Shown here one piece after another: positions 34,057-44,000 of a stretch of 64,000 bases of DNA. Each line of letters opens with the position of its first letter. Position 1 is the first letter of the stretch. The stretch lies in the NCBI GenBank assembly GCA_039583875.1, contig CM077164.1, positions 68,541,628-68,605,627 of the forward strand, given 5' to 3'. Origin of the DNA: Platanthera guangdongensis (Eukaryota; Streptophyta; Magnoliopsida; Asparagales; Orchidaceae). The notes below the pieces were generated by a model, which did not search any database, was not told the origin of the DNA, and saw nothing but the letters and a program-made list of their open reading frames with translations. A program made the translations under genes and the position numbers.

Positions 34057-34206
34057 ATGGACTTAGAAACTTTTTGCTTCAGTCCAGTGATTACATAACC
34101 TGCACAAGTAAACTCAACATACATCAAATACATTATGATGCATATCATTGAGTTGGGTGAGGCTTCTTCAAATCAGGTACATTTGACCAATGTACCCAAC
34201 AGATCT

Positions 34207-34271
34207 AAAAGATACTCTATTCACCCCCCCCCACCCCCTCTAGAGTATTTCAGGTCTAACCCTCTCTTTCA
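34207..34271 (+). repeat. 3' LTR of Sirevirus A, last 65 bp
   Basis: After the gatct duplication the LTR of element A resumes: a C-rich run, ctctagag, and the end ctctctttca at 34271. The equivalent end in B2 is ctctaggtgtttagg...actttca. This joins 21076 to 34207 and proves that B is inside the LTR of A. Confidence 0.8.
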
Positions 34272-34819
34272 CAAATCCAAAATAATTCTCACATCTTAGT
34301 TTTGAAATCATTAAAATTTATTTTACAAATGATAGAATAACAACCCACTATGTGTTCCTTAGGAGATCGAAACTCGAGGAAATCCTCTCTATTTTATAGT
34401 ACTTGTGTGGTCGGTACACTTTCTGTCAAGCTCATCAGTCATGCATGCATTTATGTGGCCTTTCCTCGAGTTTATGATTTTTGGGGGGGATATTATACTC
34501 TCATATGTTAATCCAGTTATAAACTCGGGTATCTTTCTTCCAATATTAATGAACAGGTAGAAATAATGGGTCCTTTAATAATGACTTGTGTCATAGCCAT
34601 GAAGAATTTATATTCAGAGTTTGTCCAGGAAGATAGCTATCATATCTGTATCTCTTATTAGCAATTTCTAATTAGCCATAATGAACAAAGTACACTCTCT
34701 ATGAAAATAACAAAACTACTGTGTTTTCTACTTATGTAATTTTTGTAATGTTTTCAGTGAAGAGGCCCTAAATAGCATTTTTACTCGTGAAGTAATGCTA
34801 GTTGTTATAGAAGGAAATT
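34272..34819. other. Unassigned AT-rich stretch
   Basis: I see no gene, repeat or element end in these 548 bp between the end of Sirevirus A and the start of LTR1. This may be older host or element DNA. The 5 bp after element A (caaat) would be its target duplication, but the matching left copy is outside the window. Confidence 0.4.
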
Positions 34820-37800
34820 TGTAACATCTCATTTTCTTCTAGCCCCATAACTTGGTTTAGGGTAGTAATGTGTAAGTGAAAAAGGAATAGGCAATGTTTA
34901 CCCAAGGAAATAGGATGGATTCACATAGGGAACACTAAAGGGTTCAAGTTAAACTTCGAGAAAAAATGTTCAAAATCAATAAGCGTCGAGTAAACTCGAC
35001 ACCATTCGACGAAGTGTCGAGTGAGTCGAGTGAAATCGATGTCATTCGATGAATCATCGAGTGCATTGAGTGGAATCAACGCCATCATTCTGAATCAACA
35101 GGCATCGAGTGAACACAATGCCATTCGATAAAGCGTCGAGTGCATTGAGTGGACTCAATGCCATCGTTCTGAATCAACAAGCATCGAGTGAACATGACGC
35201 CATTCGACAAAGCATCGAGTGCGTTGAATGGACTCAACACTATCATTATGAATCAACAAGCATCGAGTGAACTCGACACCATTCTAAAAAACATTGAGTG
35301 AACTCGACGATATTCGAAAAAGTGTCGAGTAACACTCAACGCTTTTGGATTTGGAGCATTTTTTCGGTCTGATTCATATATATGGTTGAACCGAGTTTTC
35401 GGGATAAGTGCTAATGAATAATTTAAACCCAATCTTTTCAACAAATATAATTAATGCATTGATCTTCTCAAGAAGACATATTTAAAATGATGACTGGCAG
35501 TCCAATACTAAGATGACACGTGGCAAAGCAACTCAAACTAATTATCATCCCAACATTAGGCTAACACGTAGCAAGCAACTTAAGCCCTAATTCTTCTTAT
35601 AAAAAGAAAGAGACAACAAAACCTAATTATCATCATCTTCATTGATCCCAGAGGAGTGGAATATAATTGCTAGAGCTAAGCTTTTTCTGGAGAAAATAGA
35701 AATCGAGAACACTAGCTGGAACAAGGGTCGACCACTGATCACCACTATCGTTCACACCGCAAAGCTCACATCCAGGTCCGTTTCTCCACCCCTCCCTCCG
35801 TGCTAGTCATTTAGATCCTGTTGGAGACATATCGGGCTCATTTGAGCCTGATGTCATGTGAGAAAGAGGGAGAAATGCAAAGCTTTTATTCTTGCTCGGG
35901 TTTGCTGAAGGAGCTGCCTTTAGAGGCCATGTCATCGGGAAACGCTAGCCGCCACCTCAACTGAGGTGGTGGCGATATTCACCGGCGGTGGTAGTGGCCT
36001 AGTGGCCGAGAAATAAGGTTTGAGGTTGGTACAGGCAGGGTAAATCTTGATCTTCGGCTGGAGGAGGAAGATGCTTGTATGCCATCGATTTAAACATTAT
36101 AAACTATAGCATACTATTATTATTATGTATTTTTTTGTCATATTTATATATAGACATTGCATGTTACTTTTAAGCCTCTTAGAGGCAAATAAAGAAATGG
36201 TCACAAAAATAAAATTGTAGATCTATGTCTTACCTTTAAGTTGACTCCATAAACTTGCAATTTGGAGCATTGTAGCTTATATTAGGGTACTTATCCTAGG
36301 ACCGCTCCTATACTAGGGATGAACTTCAAATGGATACCTAGGCTAAACCATAAGCCCACATGCTATGAAATTTAGGTCATATATGTGTGTATACCATACT
36401 TAGAGTATGTCCAAAAATCATAATTTTTGGAGAATAATTTTCTATGGTTATAATATAAATATGAATTATTAAATAAATGGAATTTAGGTAGATTTCTAGT
36501 TCTAAATGGCCCCAAATTTGGGTAGCATGACTCTAAGGTCATTATGTGGCCTTCTAAAAATTTGGAGCCATTTGGATCTTTGTATGTTAAAGGATCCAAC
36601 ATATATGGTGAAGGTAGATTTATAATTAGTGTGTAAATGGAAAAATGAGAATTTAGCCCATTTGAGCCAATGCATGTCCATGAGATTTTGTACAAAGCCT
36701 CACTGGGATGAAATACAACTCCAACAAAAAGATTGGGATTTTTGGGATCAAAAATCCAATTATTTTGAGTTATTGGAAAATAGGCTCATTTAGAAATAAA
36801 AATGAGAAGTAGGGCTACTGACCTTAGGAAATTCCAAAATTGTGATACAAGATCTAACAGGTCATTTGACATCTCTGGAAAAATTTTGGAACAATTTTGA
36901 TATATATTTCTTATGTAATTGGCATATTTACAATTTTACCCCAATTGGGATTTAAACGAAAAGTAGGGGTAATAATGTTTGGAAAATTATGGAAAAATGT
37001 ATAGAATCTTATTTCTATGATATAAAACCCTGCAAAGTTATTTAAGAATTTTTTTGATGACTAATTATGCTGCAAACCTTAGTAGTGGCATTTTTGTAAT
37101 AATGTTCACATGTAATTATTTTATGTCAAGTCACTATCTAGGAGTATTAAATTTTGTTTTGAGTATTATAATGACAATGTTAATCACCAGTAATTTTCTA
37201 TGAATTTTTAGTTGAATATTTTAGGTACTTCATTTGGAAAATGGACTAATTGTGATTATAATCATAAATAGAAAATGAATGTTAAATCAAGTGGAAAAAT
37301 TTGTATCTTTTGTGAACAGTCATTTTTAATTTAGATGAACTCTGGGTAAATTACCTAGACATAATAGACCATTGGATATAGTAGCTCAGGTACAAAGTGG
37401 CCTATGTCACCTAATTAAATGATTTAATTTATGGTCCTAAATACTTAGAAAAAAATGATGAAATTATAAATGGTCAACTTTAGACACATGGAGAACCCAT
37501 GATATTTTTTGGGTCCTTTGGCCCAAGGAATTGGAAGTCATCTCATATGGGTTAGTATTAGGTCTCGGGCTGTGTTTTGCAAAAGTAACATATAACACTA
37601 GGACCCACATGGGAAATGATAGGTGGTTGGATTGACAACTATATTGGGAAGTTGAAACCCTGGTCAGGATCACAAGTAGGTCACTACATAGTAACGAGTG
37701 TTAGAGTGCAAGCCACATGAGAACAAATTATAACGGGGGGCGGCAAAAAATCATCGTCCTTCCCAATAGGTACCTTAAACCATTAGTTCTACACAAGTGC

Positions 37801-38634
37801 AATAACTAGATTGGGATTTTTATAATGGGTAAACACCAAAAAAACTAAGTGCCCTTGAGAAAGGGAGATTTGGGATTCAACCAATCGTAGTTCCTAGTGC
37901 ACTCGAGATCCCTTCACCGGGTATGCCTTGGGCAGTCCAAGGATTAACCCTAAGCTGCTATGAATAACAAGAATTAGGAAAGGGTAGTGTAATAGTTTAA
38001 GGGAATGTTGTGGAAAACTCACCTGTATAGGGTTGGAGAGATTCAGGATAGTTTTAGTCCTACGAGTTGGAGGCTAGGATATTTGGTAACAGGATGGGTT
38101 TAGTCCTATGAGCTTGAGGCTCGGGCGGATACTTAAGGACAGGTTTGGTCCTGCAAGCTGGAGGCTCAGATTTGAAATAACTTGTATGTGCATAAAACAT
38201 ATTATTGGCAAGTCATGTGTTACTACACCATTCATCACACCGATGGTATTACGGTGACTCTGGTGAGGTGTGAGGGTTTGAGGGGCCAGTGGGTTGTTTA
38301 CACTGCGGTCTGGAGGACGATACCTGAAAACTCACACTCGACCAACAAGACTGGTGGAGATGGCTAGCAAATTGTACGCAAGATCTCTAGAGTGTACCGA
38401 CATACGAAGGGGCTAGTCTTGGAAGTGTGTATACCCGCTTAGGAAGTGGAGACGCACGCTCCACTACTTCTGTAGCCATAACGGTGGTATTAGAGAGTTC
38501 AGCTAACTCAAAAAAGTGGGATCTAAAGGTCTATGATCACAGCATCAGGTGTGTGAGTTGCACTTGTATGAATAATAACCTACATAACTATTCATAGCAT
38601 ACATACATACTTAAGGAATACGTAATATGGATCC
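34820..38634 (+). mobile_element. LTR1: Tekay/Del-like gypsy LTR, truncated by Sirevirus C
   Basis: It starts TGTAACATCTC and aligns by eye in the same order with LTR2 (41083-46366). Shared blocks include a gctcatttgagcctgatg / gctcaattgagcccgatc pair, a cctcaac(t/g)gaggtggtggcg segment (35957 and 42580), a block of caccggg/cagggtatgcc..gggcagtcc (about 37920 and 44875), and the gagttgcacttg(t/c)atga segment (38550 and 45430). It stops at 38634 where Sirevirus C begins; the last roughly 0.9 kb seen in LTR2 is missing. No reading frame is convincing. The family call rests on the TGTAACA start and TTACA end typical of such LTRs. Confidence 0.65.
34974..35340 (+). repeat. 79-bp repeats of TCGAGTGAACTCGA-type motifs in LTR1
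   Basis: Units starting aatcaacaagcatcgagtga occur at 35093, 35172 and 35251, 79 bp apart, with an earlier, longer copy from 34974. Each unit contains inverted pieces such as gtcgagtgaactcgac and cattcgacgaa, often decayed (cattgagtg). LTR2 has a different array at the same place. Confidence 0.8.
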
Positions 38635-40866
38635 TGAAAGTCTTATTTTCAAGACTAACTTTACACCTAGAGGGGGGTGAATAGGTTTTCCTCTTTGTTT
38701 AAGTTTTCTAATCTGGTTTTTTAGAATACAATGTCTATTGATTAGATTAAATCAGGTTTCAAGAATATTTACAGAAGACACATCAAATTTATACTGGTTC
38801 CCCAATCTTGGGTACATCCACTATCCCTCTATGCCTATCTAACAGTGTGTTAGATTTGGTTCTCCCTCCAGAACACAGCTTACAGCACCGATCCCGTATG
38901 ACCACACACAGGTCACACAGACCAACAACTTAGGCATTAAGCCAACCCAAGTCACAAAGACCTATCACCAGGCACAAAGCCAAACACAGGTCACTAAGAC
39001 CCAGCCTTTATAGTACATGCTTACAAACCCCAGATTCATAAATAATCTTTACAGAAAATAGAAATAAAGAGTGTGATGATTAGACACCAGAGCAAGCTCT
39101 GTGTCTCCTTCTTCTTGGACTGAGCAGATATCAGATCAAAGATATTGCTATTGAAGACAATATGTAGATAGGAGAATCTTTTTCAAGCAGCTTCTGTTTT
39201 CCCTGCAGAACTTGTAGGTCTGCTTGCTTCAAAACAGCTTCTGATCCTGCTGATACAGATAGGGATTGCTTCAGCTATCTCTTTCCTAGCAAGGTTCTCT
39301 GTGCAGAACAACTTCTTTAGGCTTGACGAAAATTACGAGGAAGAAGATGACGTTCAGCCGCACTTTTGCTTTCATAAAACCTTGACAAGGAATTGATTGA
39401 TTGCTCTGGGCGATTTTCTTCATTTTATTCTCAGAAGGCCAATTGAGCAGTGGGTCCCACCACTAGGATTGATGGCCGAGATTTAGCCAATTAAGCAAAT
39501 GCTTTCAATTAATTTCTACTTCAACGCCTTTTTGTTGTGAGTGGGCCCCAGCACTTAATGATGAAATATTCCTTGTTAATTGCAGAAGATAGCAACAGCT
39601 GGCCCCACCAACATCTTTGGCAGCATTTCTGCAACATTTGAATTTTGGTTGACTTTTTACTTTGCTGACGTCAGCATGACTCAGCATTTGTGGACTTAGC
39701 CAAAATTGAATCATTAGAACCAAAGAAGTTGAGTGAGTAGGTATCACTCAACGCCACAACACTTAGATAAAATTTTTCCTGTCTAGGTATTGAGCTCGAC
39801 GAACTCCGAGCTCCGTTTGACGAACGGCAAGCTCAGTTCGACGAATGCATAAAATTAGTTCAACGAACTTTAGACTTAGATCGACGAAAGTCAAAACTAA
39901 GTTCGACGAACTTCAAGCTCAGTTCGATGAACGGTGAGCCCAGTTCGACGAAGCTGAGCTCAACGAAAGCCAAGCTATCCATGCATTTGTACTTATCCAA
40001 AATTCTGCATCAAGGTGTTGATAGTATTGAGAGTGTTGTGAGAGATTGCCTCACTCAACGCTTTTTACCTTGGCAAAAATTTCTGTGCCTTGGCACTGAG
40101 AGAGTAAGAAACACTCAACGCCAAACTACTTAACAAAATTTTTTCTGTTATCTAGCATTGAGAGAGTAAGCTACACTCAACGCCTTTTGCCATGACGTTG
40201 AGGGAGTAAGCTCCACTCAATGCCAAACTACTTAACATAATTTTTCTATTATCTGGTGTTGAGTGAGTAAGCTACAATCACTGCCTATGGACTTAGTCAA
40301 ATTTTTGCTCAACATTTCTGTAGAGTTGACTGGCACAACAACACTCAATGCTTTGAGATGTATGGCATTGAGTGAGAAGACCACACTCAACACTTGTGAA
40401 CTTATCCACATTTTTAGCCAATTTTTCTAGGCTTAGACTGACTAAGCCTAACTCACAGCCTTTTGTTGTATGTCATTCAGTGAGTAGACTACACTCAATG
40501 CTTTTATACTTAGCCATCCTTTTTGGCTATCTTTCAGTTAAGCTGAGATAGTCTCAACATTATATGTTATATGTCGTTGAGTTAGTAGACTACACTCAAC
40601 GCTTTTGCACTTAGGCAAATTTCTAATAGACAATATTGAATCCATACCTCTGGCATTGAGTGAGCTTGCTCTACTCAATGTCTATGGACTTAGTTGATTT
40701 TGTGTTATGTCCAGCAACCACTTCTTATGTACACATGTCCAATCAATATGAAATGGACTAACCTGCACTCAAGAACTCAAATGCACATCAAATACAGTTG
40801 ATGTGTGTGACATTGACCTGTTTGATTTCTCACAAATCAAGGTCATTGGGAACAATGAACCCAACA
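38635..40866 (-). repeat. 3' LTR of Sirevirus C
   Basis: The LTR is about 2.2 kb long, starts on plus tgaaagtcttattt and ends gaacccaaca, with the Sirevirus acacctagaggggggtgaatagg segment near its start. Its U3 carries a family-specific motif array. gatcc at 38630-38634 would be the left target duplication; the right copy was not found because the other end is missing. Confidence 0.82.
39735..40690 (-). repeat. C-family motif array: CACTCAACGC/GCGTTGAGTG and TTCGACGAA
   Basis: About ten units pair (g)cgttgag(t/a)gag with cactcaacgc, 8-10 bp apart, for example 40175-40192. They recur roughly every 60-100 bp. A second block, 39790-39970, carries TTCGACGAAC-type motifs like those of Sirevirus A, for example agttcgacgaacttc. 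Many copies are decayed by single changes. Confidence 0.8.
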
Positions 40867-40884
40867 ATCTCCCTCTATTTAAAG
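40867..40884 (-). other. Polypurine tract of Sirevirus C
   Basis: On the minus strand CTTTAAATAGAGGGAGAT precedes TGTTGGG of the 3' LTR. This fixes the minus orientation. Confidence 0.85.
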
Positions 40885-41077
40885 AAGTCAAAACCTCATT
40901 GCTGCCCTTAGTCAATGGCACATACAGCCAATATAGCAAAAAAAAAATAAAATATGTAAATTTTGATGAGCTATGAGTAAGTGTACCTCATTTACTTACT
41001 CCCCATGTTTTGCGACAAGGTGTTTGTCCTTCCTTCAGTGCCACATTACTTTCTTTCCATTTGCCATCTATCCCACT

Positions 41078-41082
41078 TGCTA
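41078..41082. other. Target-site duplication (tgcta), left side of LTR2
   Basis: tgcta lies directly before LTR2 and again at 46367-46371, inside Sirevirus C DNA. Confidence 0.88.
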
Positions 41083-44000
41083 TGCAACATCCCATTTCCA
41101 ACTAGACCCCTAGGTGTGGTTTTGTCCATGGCTAGGTCATGACAAACCCTAGGAAGCCAGGAATGGGCCAAGAGATAGGAGACCAAGTGGGGAAACTCAT
41201 CATGGTCTGCCAGTAGTAGAACTCTGAGCAATGGTTTAGGATGACCATGGGCTACATCTTGACCCCAAGACCCTACCACAACACCCCCTAATACATTGTG
41301 AGGCCCTTTAGAGCCATAAGGACCCATTGGGGTCAACCAAAGAGGCTCAGTTGACCAAGGTCAACCCTAGCCCTTAATGGGTCAAACTAGCCTACTTAGG
41401 GTCAATTAACCTACCCCTAGCCTAGAGGACCCCACCTATGCCCTCCTAACCCTAACGTGAGGTCAATGGGTCACTAAGTACACATTGGGGCCAGCCCTAG
41501 AGGCCGGGTTGACCCAAGTCAACTCAAGCTCCTAATCTGGTCAAAGTACCCTTACTAAGGGTATGTGACCTCCAAAGTGCAGGGTAACCCTACATAACCC
41601 TACCTAGACCTTAGGGGAAGCCAATGGGTCACCAAGGACCCATAGGGGTCAACCCAATTGGGCATGTTGACCCAAGTCAACTCTAGCCCTAAAATGGTCA
41701 AAGTGCCCTTACCAAGGGACATGTGACCACCAAGATGTCCAACCCACCCTATTCAAGTAATCCTAGACCTTAAGGGAGTCCAATGGGTCACTAAAAACCC
41801 AATGGTGTCAACCCAGATGGTCAAATTGGTGCAGGTCAACCCTCATTTAAGCCAAGTCAAACCTAGCCCAAAAGGGCTAACCCAAGCTCAAGCCATTTTT
41901 CTTCCTTAGGCTAACCCCATTTCCATGTTCATCATAACCAAGTGGGCTGCACATAGCCACTGGTGTTGACAGTCAACATGGGTGACTAGGAGAGAGAAAG
42001 GAGCTCCCTCCATGTTAATGGTGGAGAGAGAAAATGGGGGAGAGGAAGGGGAGAGTGGAAAACCGGCCAAGGAGATCAACAGCCACCATTTATGGCTGCA
42101 ATCAACTCCTCTAGGGAAGAGGAGTTGATTCCAGCCGTTTCCGGCCACCAAGAGGAAGATTCTGCCCCCCCCCCCCCCCCACTCAACCCGAGCCAAGCCT
42201 TCAAGGGCATTAATGGCCATTGATGTTTGGCCTCTCCCCTCCCCCAATTGATGATTTATACACAATCAGTGACATGAGAGGATCCCTTCCCATCATTTAC
42301 CGTAGGAATTCAGGCAACTTGACTGCACTGTTGCAGAAATCCAGCCGCGGCACCACCACCATGGCAACCCGGAGATCGACTCGCATTCAGGCCGCCAGGA
42401 AGGTCCGTCCCCCTCTCCTTAACTCACGGGTAGATCATAGGACTACTTAGGTTGAAGTTTCTGGCTCAATTGAGCCCGATCCAAACCAGGAATTTTCATG
42501 GTTTTCGGCTAAAATGAACTTGCTAGAACCGCCGAAAAATGCCTCTCCGGCGGCAGAGCCACCGCCTGGCGATAGCCCCCACCTCAACGGAGGTGGTGGT
42601 GGCGGTGGCCGGCCGGGGAAGGGGCTGGATGGCCGGCGGCAGCCGCTTGAAGTCAGCCCAGGAAAAATGCATCCTGGCCATCGGCTCAACGAAGGAGATG
42701 AACGGATCCCGTTCTTCTGCGCCAAGATTCGTGCTCCATCAGAAATTAAACTATAGGAATCAATTTCTTGATTATTTTATTTCTGTCACACTATATACAC
42801 TAAATGGTTTTAATTTGTAAAAATACTTAGGCGCCTCTGCAAAAAAGTCACCAAAACAAAAGTTGTAGCCCTCTGAGTCTAATTTATTTTAAACTTTGTT
42901 TGAACCCATTTGGATGCAGGTTCTGACCAGGGCACCCATTTTGGTGGGACATACCCTTAGGGCTAGGCAGTCATTAAACTGAGTGCCCACACTTCATCCC
43001 TAGCCAAAATCAATTGGAATTTTGGCAGGGAGCCTAACCTAGCTATACTTAGGGCCTGCCCCAAACTCAGAATTTTTGGACACACTTTTCCTAAAGTTTT
43101 TGATTTTATTTAATAAAGCTAGGGTAATTTAATTAAGTAGTCAAATGACCTTCAAACCATCCCAAATTTTGGGGAGTGGTCCCTGGCTTCAAGACCTAGT
43201 CCTGTACAAAATTTGGACTCATTTGGATATGTTTTTGTTAGAGAATCACCAAACCCTAGTGTGGCCCTAAGGTGGTATTTTTGTTCAAAAAGTGCACTTT
43301 TGATTTTGAGTGACAAACTCACCTCAACAGAGGCTGAAATTTGGGACACTTACTAGCTTTGGCATTTATCACCTCCCCATGGAATGTGGGGTAGTGTGGA
43401 ATTGATTTGCCCTAAGTTCCTAGGCCAAACCCTAAGGAAGGACCTTTTTGCCTTGTAAAGGGTATGAGTCCTAAACACCTTGGATGAACATCAAATTTAG
43501 CATGGAGGGTCTTAGGGTATATAAAACCCTCTGGTAAAAATATTAAATACTTTTGAAAAGGGTAGAGTCCACAAAACCCTAACCCTAGCTTAGGTCATAA
43601 AACTTGTAGTGCTAGTTTAGGTTAGCTAAACTTCTTGAAATTTAATCAAATTTGGGTAGTAAGGGAATAAGGATATTTTGAGCCTCAGGTAATTTATTTG
43701 GGAAGTTTTGATCAATATTGGTAGCACTTCATTTGTAACCAATAGGATTGCCCTAATTAATAATTTGACTATTGTGATCTCACTGCCCATTGAAAGGTCA
43801 TGAAACATTGGCAAACGTAGTTTTAGACCATACTGATCATATAAGATTTTTGATAGAATTTTTGGATACTTAGTTAGGGCATCTACTTCACAAGTGCATT
43901 ACTTCGGTTACATATTAATAATTTTTACAAGAGCTCAATACATGTTGAAAAATTATGAAACTTGATACATAGTGTTCCTAGTTCATTATTATCATGTGGG

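Larger units (their letters stand above)
21077..34201 (-). mobile_element. Sirevirus B, full-length copia retrotransposon in minus orientation
   Basis: The element is about 13.1 kb long, with two nearly identical LTRs of about 2.1 kb, a perfect gatct duplication, an initiator-Met tRNA primer site and a polypurine tract. On the minus strand it reads 5' LTR (34201-32107), gag, pol, a GTGTCGACAC spacer array, the extra ORF, about 300 bp of AT-rich non-coding DNA (23476-23177) and the 3' LTR. The near-identity of the LTRs makes it the youngest complete insertion here. Its genes nevertheless carry stops and frameshifts. It sits inside the 3' LTR of Sirevirus A. B2 at 53972 is a relative of the same family. 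Confidence 0.93.
32107..34201 (-). repeat. 5' LTR of Sirevirus B (right side)
   Basis: The LTR is 2095 bp long, matches 21077-23176 almost throughout, and ends at 34201 before the gatct duplication (34202-34206). Small differences include single-base changes inside some GTGTCGACAC copies (tgttgacat, gtcgacata). Confidence 0.93.
1..34271 (+). mobile_element. Sirevirus-type Ty1/copia retrotransposon A, 5' end outside window, three nested insertions
   Basis: The order protease, integrase, reverse transcriptase, RNase H, spacer, long extra ORF, polypurine tract and 3' LTR is that of a Sirevirus. The element enters the window inside the protease region, so its 5' LTR and gag are not visible. Three later insertions split it: a CACTA element (1655-5535), a minus-strand Tat gypsy element (10166-18902) and minus-strand Sirevirus B (21077-34201). 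Removing these rejoins the pol reading, the extra ORF and the 3' LTR respectively. The end of its LTR, at 34271, shares the C-rich stretch followed by CTCTAG seen in the other Sirevirus LTRs here. All coding parts carry stops and frameshifts, so it is dead. Confidence 0.85.

Noticed and set aside
34272..34819. Possible small gene between Sirevirus A and LTR1
   Set aside because: No open frame of useful length and no splice or motif support.
42447..42820. GC-rich overlapping ORFs in LTR2 (Pro/Gly-rich)
   Set aside because: Open on several frames owing to base composition, with low-complexity product. LTR1 has similar DNA at the equivalent place without an open frame.
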